DNA from: an uncultured Methanomassiliicoccus sp.
Lineage (GTDB): Archaea; Thermoplasmatota; Thermoplasmata; Methanomassiliicoccales; Methanomassiliicoccaceae
Length of the DNA stretch: 64,000 nucleotides
Direction: 5' to 3'
Assembly (NCBI GenBank): GCA_905203995.1
Contig: CAJKXZ010000003.1
Location: forward strand, 161,531 to 225,530
Under the pieces are notes generated by a model that did not search any database, was not told the DNA's origin, and was given only the letters and a program-made list of their open reading frames with translations. Of the stretch, positions 8,804 through 17,025 are shown in pieces (positions within the stretch are counted from its first letter, which is position 1; each line of letters opens with the position of its first letter). The translations under genes were made by a program, and so were the position numbers.

Positions 8804-10258
8804 ATGGGCGTCTTAACGAAATTAAAGGTAAAAATCGCACGCAGAAAGCTCAACTCGATGAATATTGTCGGTACCGACTCTTTAGAAAAATTAATTCATT
8901 CCCGTTTCGAAGCCGATTTTAAAAAATCACCAGAGCTACGGGCGATGGTCGGTAAAGACTCCCTTGCAGAAATTACTGCTGAGGATATCAATACTTATCA
9001 GCTATACAAATTCAAAGAATCTATGCGTTATGCCATGGAAAACAGTCATTATTATAAAAAGAAATATGAAGCAGCTGGCATCTCGCCGGACGACATTCAT
9101 ACTCTCGATGACATTAGTAAAGTCCCCTTTACTGATCCTGATGACCTCGCCGCCAATTCTCTAGCCTTCTGCGCTGTCTCACAAAGCAAAGTCATGCGCG
9201 CCTTTACTACTTCGGGCACTACGGGTAACCGGAAAAGGGTCTTTTTCACACAAAATGATGTTCTCAACATTGTCGACTCCATTGCGGCCGCAGTTAAATC
9301 AGTGGGTATGACGGAAACCGATACTCTGCAGGTCATGTTCCCGGCCGTCTCTGCATGGGATCCAGGTTTGATGATGGACTCCGCTTGTAAACTTGCAGGC
9401 TTGAACTCGGTTGTGGCCAGCAGTGCTGATATTGATGAACAGATCAAAACAATGCGCGATAACAACACCACCTATCTCATTGGTCTGACCTCTTTCATTT
9501 ATCGGATTACCATGCTTGCTAAGTCCAAGTATGATCTCAAATCAATCGGCATTAAGACAATCATCTGTTCGGCTGAACCTCTGCCGGAAATCATGCGTAA
9601 ACAGATGATTGAAGCCTGGGGTTGTCCCGTACTCGCACAATACGGTATGACTGAAATGGGACTGGCAACAGCTATTGAATGCGCTGCCTATGATGGCATG
9701 CATACTAGCGGTGCCTATTTCTTTGTGGAAGCCGTCGATCCCGTCACCGGTGAATCTAAGCCCTATGGTGAAAGCGGGGAGTTAATCTGGACTTCCTTGG
9801 TCATGGAAGGTACGCCTTTAATCCGTTATCGCAGCCGGGATGTTTCGATGATCCTGCCGCCACCTTGCAAATGCGGTTGTTTCAGTACCATCCGCCGAGT
9901 GGCTAAAATTCAAGGCCGTTTAGATACACAGACCAAAATCGGTTATGGGCAGAAGATCTTCCCGGCTCTCTTTGACGAGGTTCTGCTGGCCGTTCCAGGA
10001 GTTTTAAGTTACAAACTTACACTCACCCGTGAAGCCTACAAAGACAAGCTGAGTTTCCTGCTGGAATACGCCGGGGATGAGGAAGAAGGACGTAAACAGG
10101 TAGAAAGTGCCCTAATGAGCCTGGATGAGATCAAAGATGCCTTAGAAAACGATCTGATTGAGCCTCCGGAGATCTCCTTCATCGAAGCTGGCAGTATCGA
10201 TTTTGTGCCAAAAAGCAAGGCGATTATTGATCTGAGAGAGAATTATGACGCTCCGTGA
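8804..10258 (+). CDS. PaaK-type AMP-dependent acyl-CoA ligase/adenylating enzyme
   Basis: A 484-residue adenylate-forming enzyme of the phenylacetate-CoA ligase family, which activates a carboxylic acid with ATP. The P-loop-like motif TTSGTTGNRK is at about residue 138. AQYGMTEMG is the A5 motif, and TPLIRYRSRDVS with Cys-rich PPCKCGC corresponds to the A7/A8 region. The C-terminal domain (about 370-484) is present. AGGTGA lies before the ATG, 37 bases after the large signalling gene, suggesting one transcript. The substrate is unknown. Aryl acids, fatty acids or an acyl-protein intermediate are all possible. Confidence 0.8.
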   Translation: MGVLTKLKVKIARRKLNSMNIVGTDSLEKLIHSRFEADFKKSPELRAMVGKDSLAEITAEDINTYQLYKFKESMRYAMENSHYYKKKYEAAGISPDDIHTLDDISKVPFTDPDDLAANSLAFCAVSQSKVMRAFTTSGTTGNRKRVFFTQNDVLNIVDSIAAAVKSVGMTETDTLQVMFPAVSAWDPGLMMDSACKLAGLNSVVASSADIDEQIKTMRDNNTTYLIGLTSFIYRITMLAKSKYDLKSIGIKTIICSAEPLPEIMRKQMIEAWGCPVLAQYGMTEMGLATAIECAAYDGMHTSGAYFFVEAVDPVTGESKPYGESGELIWTSLVMEGTPLIRYRSRDVSMILPPPCKCGCFSTIRRVAKIQGRLDTQTKIGYGQKIFPALFDEVLLAVPGVLSYKLTLTREAYKDKLSFLLEYAGDEEEGRKQVESALMSLDEIKDALENDLIEPPEISFIEAGSIDFVPKSKAIIDLRENYDAP

Positions 10259-10362
10259 TCCCGTCACCGAGGAGACTACTATTGTGATCTCCTAGGAGTT
10301 TCTCATCGATACTTTCATATGCTCAATTCTATTTGGGAAGAATTATTAGGGAGAGCCCGGCT

Positions 10363-10800
10363 ATGAGAATTTCTGATCAAGAGGAAATGTGCATTCTTGA
10401 AGCGATAAGGACCGCTAATATCTACCGCGAGGAACTTGCGTCTTCCATAATCGATGCGCCAGTCCTCACAATAGTTGCAGCCACCGCGCGTCGAGAATTG
10501 ACTGTACGTGAAATTTCAGCGCTCACTGCAATTCCACTCGCTACATGTTATAAAATTGTAGAAAAGATGTCTTCACTCGGCCTTCTCGCGGAAATCGGCA
10601 AGGTGAGAACATCCACACGGGGTAAAGCTTCCATGTACACCACGACTCTAAAATGTTTTTCTGTTGATATTTCTAGTGGGATTATTGAGATAAGCATTAC
10701 CTGGAAAAATGGGCAGACAATGAATCTGACCAAGGAAATATGCCCATCCGTATCTACCGCTGCTCCACCGGCGGAAGAGCTCAATCAACTTGCTGATTGA
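10363..10800 (+). CDS. Winged-helix transcriptional regulator
   Basis: About 145 residues. Residues 40-90 form a winged helix-turn-helix (ELTVREISALTAIPLATCYKIVEKMSS is its core, here over-long to quote as one unit and mostly ArsR/MarR-like), followed by a beta wing and a short C-terminal strand region ending in a Pro/Ala-rich tail. ATG 10363 is preferred to the upstream TTG 10333 because AGGGAG lies just before it. The ligand or target is unknown. Its 3' end overlaps the convergent VOC gene by 20 bases. Confidence 0.65.
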   Translation: MRISDQEEMCILEAIRTANIYREELASSIIDAPVLTIVAATARRELTVREISALTAIPLATCYKIVEKMSSLGLLAEIGKVRTSTRGKASMYTTTLKCFSVDISSGIIEISITWKNGQTMNLTKEICPSVSTAAPPAEELNQLAD

Positions 10801-11179
10801 TCTCTAAAACCCTGAATTTATTACCGTCGGGGTCTACAAAGGTGGCTTCGACATTTCCTTCTTTATTTTTAGTAGGTTTATCGATAATCTGGACATTCTC
10901 ATCCATCAGCTTGCGATGAAATGTGAAAACAGAGTCAGTAAGGAAGGTAATGCCTGTTTCTCCTCCCGGTGATTCATCGGCAATCAAGCGGAGATAGCAC
11001 TTAGTGTGAGGAATGGCAAACAGTCCCGCCTCTTTCTCTTCTAAAAACAGTGATTCTTTGTAAAATTCTGTCGATTCGCTGACGTTTTTTACGCGCACTG
11101 TCACTTCAACATGCTCAATTTCCCCACCCTCAATGTAGTAGGGACCATCGTTCATGGGATCTCCAAGAGGCATAATCAT
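10781..11179 (-). CDS. VOC (glyoxalase/dioxygenase fold) protein
   Basis: A 132-residue single-domain vicinal-oxygen-chelate protein: HVEVTVRVKNVSESTEFY begins the first beta-alpha-beta unit, and EATFVDPDGNKFRVLEI is the typical closing strand with a Glu metal ligand. Likely metal ligands are His in EHVEV and the final Glu. It could be a glyoxalase, an epimerase or an antibiotic-binding homologue. There is no context to decide. The ATG at 11179 or 11173 could be used. Confidence 0.65.
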   Translation of the reverse strand: MIMPLGDPMNDGPYYIEGGEIEHVEVTVRVKNVSESTEFYKESLFLEEKEAGLFAIPHTKCYLRLIADESPGGETGITFLTDSVFTFHRKLMDENVQIIDKPTKNKEGNVEATFVDPDGNKFRVLEINQQVD

Positions 11180-11224
11180 CCAATAGTCGATATCAGATAA
11201 TAAGCTACTGTTCGTCTAAAAAAA

Positions 11225-11251
11225 GGAATAAAAAGAGGGAGCTGAGCTCCA
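11225..11251 (-). terminator. Hairpin plus T-run on the minus strand
   Basis: A GGAGCT/AGCTCC near-palindrome is followed on the minus strand by CTCTTTTTATTCC and a T-run. It lies just after the small membrane protein gene that ends at 11260. Confidence 0.45.
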
Positions 11252-11259
11252 CGTTAAAT

Positions 11260-11616
11260 TCACCTCAATTTACGGCTTGCATACATCCAAGTCTGCAAAA
11301 CCGGGATGACCAAAAGCAGAGGAGCAAAGGCAACGATGTAGATCATCTGGTAATACTCACTCATATTGCTTAAAGCGACAAAGATTCCCAGCGCAATGAG
11401 AATACAACCCCAGGCCCTGAGTCCTCTGCCACCTTTGCGGTTCAAATTAGTAAGGATCTCAATCGCTTCCTTCGATTTGATATGACCTTTTAATTTGATA
11501 TACATCAGAGTGTCTGGTTTTGAATTACCAGCAACTAGTGGTTTGGCAAGAACGAATATTGCCAATAATCCCGCAATTATACACTCTGCACCCAATGCTA
11601 TGCCTATTGTATCCAT
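11260..11616 (-). CDS. Small membrane protein, three predicted transmembrane segments
   Basis: About 118 residues with hydrophobic segments near residues 3-24, 67-84 and 88-110, and a basic cytoplasmic-type loop between the first two (KLKGHIKSKEAIEILTNLNR). It resembles small DUF-type integral membrane proteins, but I do not recognise a named family. ATG 11616 is taken instead of GTG 11619. It starts 13 bases after the isocitrate dehydrogenase stop on the same strand, so the two are probably co-transcribed. Confidence 0.55.
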   Translation of the reverse strand: MDTIGIALGAECIIAGLLAIFVLAKPLVAGNSKPDTLMYIKLKGHIKSKEAIEILTNLNRKGGRGLRAWGCILIALGIFVALSNMSEYYQMIYIVAFAPLLLVIPVLQTWMYASRKLR

Positions 11617-11629
11617 CACAACACCGCAT

Positions 11630-12868
11630 TTATTGGTAGCTCATCCATTTTGATTCCAGATTGGGATCATTTACTGTTTCTAAGATGTAATCGGCAAACT
11701 GTGCTCCGGTAGCACCGTCTGAGCGTCCCGTCATCTTCAGTTTGCGCTCAAATTGAACACATACATCAAGCGCCATCTCCAGTTTCTTAGCTTCTTCGAT
11801 GTAGCCGACGTGATTCATCAACATCGCTACTGCCTTGATCATTGAGCAAGGATCGGCATATTGCGCACGGCCTTCATCGACCATCCTTGGTGCTGAGCCG
11901 TGAATGGCTTCAAACATGGCATATTTTTTACCAATATTGGCACTGCCAGCAGTACCCACACCACCTTGGATCTGGGCCGCTTCATCGGTGATAATGTCAC
12001 CATAGAGATTGGGTAAAACAATGACACGGAAACCGCTGCGGCGGTAAGGATCAATAAGCTTAGCGGTCATGATATCAATAAACCAGTCATCCCATTCGAC
12101 TTCTGGATAATCTTTAGCTACTTCCGCCGCTATGTTCAGGAATTTTCCGTCAGTTGTTTTCACTACATTGGCTTTAGTAACTACACTGACTTTGTTGATG
12201 CCGTTCTTGTGGGCATAGTCAAATGCCAGACGGATAATCCGGTCTGAACCTTGTGAAGTTGTTACGCAGAAATCAATACCGAGGTCTTCAGTCACATCAA
12301 TGCCGTCACTGCCTAAGGCATAGGAACCTTCGGTGTTTTCACGATAAAACATCCAGTCAATGCCTAATTCGGGAACTTTAACCGGCCGTACATTGGCAAA
12401 AAGATCAAGTTCTTTTCTCATAGCCACATTGGCACTTTCAATGTTCGGCCAAGGATCTCCTTTTTTAGGAGTTGTGGTAGGACCTTTAAGGATTACATGG
12501 CACTTTTTAACCTCTTCCAGAACATCATCAGGAATGGCTTTCATTGCCTTTACCCGGTTTTCAATGGTAAGTCCCTCAATGACTCTGATCTCAACTTTAC
12601 CAGCTGCAATCTCGTCTTTCAGCATATTTTCTAAGACGGTTTTAGCATGCTCAGAAATGTAAGGTCCAATGCCATCTCCTCCACAAATTCCCACTATGAG
12701 TGGTTTGAGAGATGAGTAATCAGTCCATTCTTGGTTAGCTTTCATTAACTCAATTCTCTTGAGTTGTTTCTCGAGAATTTTGCCAAAATGTTCTTTGGCA
12801 TCCTCTATCGCCTTCTCATAGACCATTTTTTCAACCAAATGCCTATCAGTGAACTGATATTTGAGCAT
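11630..12868 (-). CDS. icd: Isocitrate dehydrogenase (isocitrate/isopropylmalate dehydrogenase family)
   Basis: A 412-residue oxidative decarboxylase. The substrate-binding pattern SANVAMR matches the SxNxxxR signature of isocitrate dehydrogenase rather than isopropylmalate dehydrogenase. RPVK, YRENTEGSY, the catalytic Lys in VVTKANVVK, and the Asp-rich metal site NLYGDIITDEAA are all present. The cofactor loop HGSAPRMVDEG carries Arg rather than the acidic residue of NAD enzymes, suggesting NADP use. An unusual charged N-terminal extension of about 50 residues precedes the Rossmann-like start LIVGICGGDGIGP. AAAGGAAG lies directly before the ATG. The probable role is 2-oxoglutarate supply for glutamate synthesis in an incomplete TCA pathway. 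Confidence 0.85.
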   Translation of the reverse strand: MLKYQFTDRHLVEKMVYEKAIEDAKEHFGKILEKQLKRIELMKANQEWTDYSSLKPLIVGICGGDGIGPYISEHAKTVLENMLKDEIAAGKVEIRVIEGLTIENRVKAMKAIPDDVLEEVKKCHVILKGPTTTPKKGDPWPNIESANVAMRKELDLFANVRPVKVPELGIDWMFYRENTEGSYALGSDGIDVTEDLGIDFCVTTSQGSDRIIRLAFDYAHKNGINKVSVVTKANVVKTTDGKFLNIAAEVAKDYPEVEWDDWFIDIMTAKLIDPYRRSGFRVIVLPNLYGDIITDEAAQIQGGVGTAGSANIGKKYAMFEAIHGSAPRMVDEGRAQYADPCSMIKAVAMLMNHVGYIEEAKKLEMALDVCVQFERKLKMTGRSDGATGAQFADYILETVNDPNLESKWMSYQ

Positions 12869-12941
12869 CTTCCTTTAGCTGTTGAAAATGACACTATTTC
12901 TTAAACAAAGGGGCCTGCTTGGCAGGTAAAATTGAGAGAGT

Positions 12942-12963
12942 GATATGCGGCGTACCGCATATC
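12942..12963 (-). terminator. Perfect 9-bp hairpin
   Basis: GATATGCGG and CCGCATATC pair around a CGTA loop, just beyond the stop of the 117-residue gene ending at 12970. A second smaller stem (CCTGC/GCAGG, 12914-12926) with a T-rich flank follows on the minus strand. Confidence 0.55.
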
Positions 12964-12969
12964 CTTATT

Positions 12970-13320
12970 TTAGCTGCGGGGAATTAGTCCCAGATCACTG
13001 TAAGACAGCAGGGCAATATTGGGCAGACCGTCTCTTGCTAGCTGGGCAGCAACCTCTTCAAATGCTTCATCAGGCAGGATTACTGCCAGATCCAGATCCT
13101 CTGCCAGTTCATTATAATGTGTAATCGCATCGTCACGTTTCCAACTTGTATCCGATTCAATAATTTCAATCGAAGAGGCGCTTCCATTCTCATCAGCAAT
13201 GGTGATAACTACCCATTCCGTATCTTCATATTCTTCGGTATCGTGCTTAGTGATGGCACCAGGATTTTCCGTTTGGATCATTTCTATTCTTTGAAAGGCT
13301 AAATCTTCCGTGTCAATCAT
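12970..13320 (-). CDS. Acidic protein of unknown function
   Basis: About 117 residues, strongly acidic, with an alternating beta/alpha pattern (EWVVITIADENG, DLAVILPDEAFEEVAAQLA). No motif or family is recognised. I use ATG 13320. The longer in-frame TTG at 13368 would overlap the start of the divergent YkgJ-like gene and adds a basic, unaligned stretch. Its promoter region must be shared with that divergent gene, so the two may be coregulated. Confidence 0.5.
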   Translation of the reverse strand: MIDTEDLAFQRIEMIQTENPGAITKHDTEEYEDTEWVVITIADENGSASSIEIIESDTSWKRDDAITHYNELAEDLDLAVILPDEAFEEVAAQLARDGLPNIALLSYSDLGLIPRS

Positions 13321-13361
13321 GGTATGCTTCTTTTTGTTGAAGTTATTCAATTTACTTTCGC

Positions 13362-13793
13362 TTGACAAAAGTTTATTCTTTTAAACCCAATGCTCCTCCG
13401 ATGCGTTGTACACACTGCCAAGAATGCTGTCGAGATACGATGATGGAGCTTTCGCAAGCCGACATCGCTCGTCTTGAGAAGAAAGGCTATCACCGCGATG
13501 AGTTTAGTTATGTTGGTGTAGATGGCATTCCCCGACTCAAGAATGTCGGAATCTGGTGTTATTTTTATGATCCCGAACGAAAACGCTGTAAAGAATATCA
13601 GGCCAGACCGCTCGGCTGCGCCTTATATCCCGTTAATCTCGATGAAGACGGAAAGTACGTCCTTGATGGTCTCTGCCCGCAGGCGGAAACGATCACCTTA
13701 CAAGAACTCAAAATAAAAGGAAAAAGACTGGCGGCTTTAATTGCCACCATTGATGCTGAAGCTAAACTCAATTGTGATGCAGCGCGGAAGTAA
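13362..13793 (+). CDS. YkgJ-type Cys-rich metal-binding protein (UPF0153)
   Basis: A 143-residue protein of the YkgJ zinc/iron-chelating family. The family Cys pattern is clear: CTHCQECC near residue 16, then C in GIWCYF, C in KRCKEY, C in PLGCALYP, and a final C in GLCPQ. The start is TTG at 13362, giving the usual short lead-in (YSFKPNAPPMRC). The ATG at 13401 falls directly at the Cys cluster and is too late. The family function is not established. The 3' end overlaps the convergent HdrA/MvhD-like gene by 26 bases. Confidence 0.7.
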   Translation: MTKVYSFKPNAPPMRCTHCQECCRDTMMELSQADIARLEKKGYHRDEFSYVGVDGIPRLKNVGIWCYFYDPERKRCKEYQARPLGCALYPVNLDEDGKYVLDGLCPQAETITLQELKIKGKRLAALIATIDAEAKLNCDAARK

Positions 13794-14865
13794 GCTGCTC
13801 TTCAGGGAGTATGCCCCGCTCGGGATTAGGTCCTACTTCTCTAATGTGGCCGACAAAGTTCTTGAGAATTTCAGCAAATCGTTCCGGCTCGTCAGGATTA
13901 ACCCAGTCTACGCCGATACGGCGTTTATCGTAACCTAGACTTTCGAGTACTTTGGTAAGGAGACTGATACGATTATTGGTTCTGACATTTCCACCACGGT
14001 AGTGGCAGTGACCTTCTTTTCCACCTAGTACGAGCACACCATCTGCTCCGCGGGAAAGCGCTTTCATTACCCATTCGGGATCGACTCTTGCTGAACAAGG
14101 TGTTTTAATCAGACAACAGGAAGGGTCCAGCTCCAGATGTTTTTCGCCGGCAGCATTAGCCGCTGGATACGAACACCAGTTGCAGGCAAAGACTACTACT
14201 CGGGGAAACGGCTCTTTGGCATCAAGCAGATCAGCGGTACACTCTTCGATCTCAGAAATCAGCGCTTCGTTGGAAAAGCCGCTCATATTCATGGATCCTG
14301 AGGGGCATGCCGCTACACAAGCACCGCATTTTTCACACAGATCATGATTGACATATGCTAGTCGGTGTGTACCTTCTTCTTTGAGCTCGATCGCTCCATA
14401 TTTACAAGTAATGGCGCAGATGCCGCAGCCTGAGCAGGTCTGCGTGTTAACTTTAGCACCCTCTTCCCCGATGATTCTTGAATGACGGATTTTAGCTACC
14501 GCCATCGCGAGGAGCAGTCTTGCCTTCGAAGTAGCTACTTCAGCATCACTGTGAATCCATGCGGCTTGTTCTTTGATATTGGCATATTCAATCATGTGGG
14601 GACTGATGCCAGCTTTTTCGGCGGCTTGCTCAATAACGCCACCTTCCATAACTGGGGCAATAACAATGCGGTCAAGGTTGTTTTTAGCGATGATTTCCGA
14701 GATGCTTTTTACGCGGTCTTCAGAACAATATGGTTCCGATCCAGCATACTCGACATTCTTAAGGGATCCCGCATACTCCACCAATTTGTTAATCTTTAAT
14801 CTTTCACTAAGTAATTCATCACCTGTGCAAATGAAAACACCTATTCTTGGAGACGTAGAATCCAT
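13768..14865 (-). CDS. FAD-less HdrA-like/MvhD fusion iron-sulfur protein
   Basis: About 365 residues in three parts. Residues 5-135 match the N-terminal domain of heterodisulfide reductase HdrA (IGVFIC..., EYANIKEQAAWIH, AMAVAKIRH), but the usual CHC is reduced to one Cys. Two 4Fe-4S ferredoxin motifs follow (CSGCGICAITC and CEKCGACVAAC). The remainder is an MvhD-like domain (VVVFACNWCSYPAAN, PCSARVDPEWV, GCH-type motif in KEGHCHYRGG). The large flavin domain of HdrA is absent, so it cannot itself bifurcate electrons. I infer an electron-wiring role between a hydrogenase or ferredoxin and another reductase. ATG 14865 (GGTGA before it) is preferred to TTG 14883. It lies downstream of superoxide reductase and rubrerythrin on the same strand. 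Confidence 0.7.
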   Translation of the reverse strand: MDSTSPRIGVFICTGDELLSERLKINKLVEYAGSLKNVEYAGSEPYCSEDRVKSISEIIAKNNLDRIVIAPVMEGGVIEQAAEKAGISPHMIEYANIKEQAAWIHSDAEVATSKARLLLAMAVAKIRHSRIIGEEGAKVNTQTCSGCGICAITCKYGAIELKEEGTHRLAYVNHDLCEKCGACVAACPSGSMNMSGFSNEALISEIEECTADLLDAKEPFPRVVVFACNWCSYPAANAAGEKHLELDPSCCLIKTPCSARVDPEWVMKALSRGADGVLVLGGKEGHCHYRGGNVRTNNRISLLTKVLESLGYDKRRIGVDWVNPDEPERFAEILKNFVGHIREVGPNPERGILPEEQLTSALHHN

Positions 14866-14946
14866 AGCTTCACCATCTACCAATAATCAAACTTAAGAGT
14901 ATAATGTTTGCACCGAAAATTGTTAAAAAAAGGGAAAGGAAGGAGT

Positions 14947-15333
14947 TTAATCCTTTTTCCAGAGTCCATGCTTATTGCAGTACGCTCTCACTGAGTTGAT
15001 GTGAGTGCATTTGCAGGGGCAGTTGAACTCTGCTTGTGGTTTCATGCCTGGCTTAAGGTAGGCTCTCATCACCCGGGCGTCAGAAGAAACTTCAATCCAT
15101 TGGATGTAGTGGTCTTCTTCCATGGGGTGTTCAACAGATCCTACTTTGACGAGAATGCCATTTTCAGTAGCTTCAACAACTGGTACATGTTTTTCTACTG
15201 CTGCATCGACGCTGTTGGCGCTCATTTTAACCATTGGTTTGCCGCAGCAGTGGAGACTGCCTAAGCCGTTGTTGACGACTTCTACGATGTTTCCACAAGC
15301 TGGACAATAATATAGCTCTTTAATTGCTGTCAT
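14947..15333 (-). CDS. dfx: Desulfoferrodoxin/superoxide reductase
   Basis: A 128-residue class I-like superoxide reductase that reduces superoxide to hydrogen peroxide. The N-terminal desulforedoxin-type iron site is CPAC plus a vicinal CC. The catalytic site ligands follow as EKH, VEHPMEEDHYIQW (two His) and the C-terminal CPCKCTHINSVRAYCNKHGLW (Cys and His). ATG 15333 is chosen because AGGAG lies seven bases before it and it begins one base after the rubrerythrin stop, so the two are translated from one message. It probably works with rubrerythrin against oxygen exposure. Confidence 0.88.
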   Translation of the reverse strand: MTAIKELYYCPACGNIVEVVNNGLGSLHCCGKPMVKMSANSVDAAVEKHVPVVEATENGILVKVGSVEHPMEEDHYIQWIEVSSDARVMRAYLKPGMKPQAEFNCPCKCTHINSVRAYCNKHGLWKKD

Positions 15334-15334
15334 C

Positions 15335-15913
15335 TCAAAACTCCTCACACTTTAATTGATAATATGAACGGGCGTGATCGCAAGATGGACAGATTTCCGG
15401 AGCTTCAGTTCCAAAGTGCATATATCCGCATTCTCTGCAAACCCACCATACGGCTTCTTTCTTTTTGAAGATCTCTCCTGCTTCCAAAGCAGCTAAGATT
15501 TTCTTATACCGCTCTTCGTGGTGGACCTCAGCAACGGCAATGGCTCTGAGCCTGTTGGCGACCTGAGGCAATCCTTCTTCATCAGCCACTTTGGCAAATT
15601 CTGGATACATTTCGCTGTGTTCGTAGTTTTCACCAGAAATTGCGGATTTGAGGTTTTCAATGGTGGTAGATCTCAGAATCGGCACGTCAGTTTCAATCTT
15701 TACGCCGTCGAAATTGTTCTCAGACTGTAATGAAACAAGCATTTTGTATAATTGGGATGCATGCTCTTTCTCTTGATCAGAAGTCAATCTAAAAATCTCT
15801 GCGATTTGTTCGTATCCTTCTTTTTTGGCAATGGAAGCATACATACTGTATCTGTTCCTAGCTATGCTTTCGCCGACGAAAGCTTTAGTGAGGTTTTCTA
15901 CAGTTTTTTTCAT
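15335..15913 (-). CDS. rbr: Rubrerythrin
   Basis: A 192-residue rubrerythrin, a peroxide reductase. The N-terminal four-helix diiron domain shows ExxH and Glu ligands in FVGESIARNRYSMY, SDQEKEHA, ENYEHSEMY and AEVHHEERY. The C-terminal rubredoxin domain has CRECGYMH and CPSCDHA for FeS4. ATG 15913 (MKKTVENLTKAF) is the standard family start, and the eight upstream in-frame residues do not align. It heads an operon with superoxide reductase, with the FAD-less HdrA-like protein 63-80 bases further on. TATA-like ATATTATATC lies upstream at about 15942. Confidence 0.9.
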   Translation of the reverse strand: MKKTVENLTKAFVGESIARNRYSMYASIAKKEGYEQIAEIFRLTSDQEKEHASQLYKMLVSLQSENNFDGVKIETDVPILRSTTIENLKSAISGENYEHSEMYPEFAKVADEEGLPQVANRLRAIAVAEVHHEERYKKILAALEAGEIFKKKEAVWWVCRECGYMHFGTEAPEICPSCDHARSYYQLKCEEF

Positions 15914-15970
15914 GATTATCCTACACGCTAGCCGCATGTAGGATATTATATCTTTCCCCTATTTTGGAAA

Positions 15971-16921
15971 TTATGTTATTTTTATAAAATTATTACTTTT
16001 ACCTGTTTCAATCGATGATTCTTTCTTGCGGTCAACATCATTTTTCTTAAGTTCCCGCAGCGTATCTTCAAAAGACATAAAGGGGCGGCCGATTTCTTTG
16101 ACAACTTTAGTCGTATCCAGGCAAGTATTTTTTCCTCTGATTACGACCGGCTCTACTTCATTGCTATTTATCCCGACACACAAGGCGGGATCAAAACCGA
16201 AGACTTCTGCCATTTTCAAGCCCATCTCATATCTGCTCAGACATTCAGGAACAGCTAGGTGATAGATGCCGACACACATCCTTTCCGCCATGAGCATCAT
16301 TTCTGCAGCACAGTCCGGAGCGTAAGAGGGAGTTACATATTGATCTTTAAGAAGTTTCACCGCGCGGTTGGATTTCATCTGATCCAACGCCCAGGTAATG
16401 AAGTTGTATTTGGGTGTAGCTTTATTGATTCCATAGGTAGCTGAAACACGACATACGCAGTTTTGTTTAGAAGCATCCAGAACAATCCTTTCTCCTTCCA
16501 ATTTCATCTGTGCATACTTGCTCAAAGGTTCAGGAGGATCAGTCTCAACATACTTGGTATCTTTATCACCATTATAGACGAGATCAGTTGAAATGAGGAA
16601 TGTTCGGGACTTGACCTCTTTGGCAGCGGTAACAATATTGAGCACGCCTTCGACATTAGCTGCCCACCCTTCCTGTGGATGAGTCTCACAATATTCGGGA
16701 CTGTCACAAGAGGAGTCAATGAAGACTACATCTGGCTGATATCGTTTCATGACTTCTTTTACTTCTTCAGCATTAATCGGATCCATAATGCCCATGGGGC
16801 AGTATCTCGCCCAAGAAGTTTTTTTGTAGGTTCCGACCGCATCAATTCCTTTTTCTACGGCAAGCTTGCAGAGATTCTGCCCGATCAGCCCGTCAGCCCC
16901 GACAACAAGGATTTTCTTCAT
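15971..16921 (-). CDS. RmlD-like NAD(P)-dependent sugar-nucleotide reductase/epimerase
   Basis: About 316 residues, extended short-chain dehydrogenase fold. Rossmann motif GADGLIGQN (residues 8-16), catalytic-type STDLVYNG and YAQMK (YxxxK). The family resembles dTDP-4-dehydrorhamnose reductase RmlD and MAT2B-like proteins. No other rhamnose genes are nearby, so the sugar is unknown. ATG 16921 is used rather than TTG 16924. The C-terminal 30 residues are charged and poorly conserved-looking. Confidence 0.7.
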   Translation of the reverse strand: MKKILVVGADGLIGQNLCKLAVEKGIDAVGTYKKTSWARYCPMGIMDPINAEEVKEVMKRYQPDVVFIDSSCDSPEYCETHPQEGWAANVEGVLNIVTAAKEVKSRTFLISTDLVYNGDKDTKYVETDPPEPLSKYAQMKLEGERIVLDASKQNCVCRVSATYGINKATPKYNFITWALDQMKSNRAVKLLKDQYVTPSYAPDCAAEMMLMAERMCVGIYHLAVPECLSRYEMGLKMAEVFGFDPALCVGINSNEVEPVVIRGKNTCLDTTKVVKEIGRPFMSFEDTLRELKKNDVDRKKESSIETGKSNNFIKIT

Positions 16922-17025
16922 CAATTGGAGAAGAGCACTTCTTCTGAAAAAGTTTAGTGCTATTGTTTTTAAACCCGCACCTCTACTTTTTTGATTTACA
17001 CTTCTCCGTAGGGAGTTGTAAAAGG

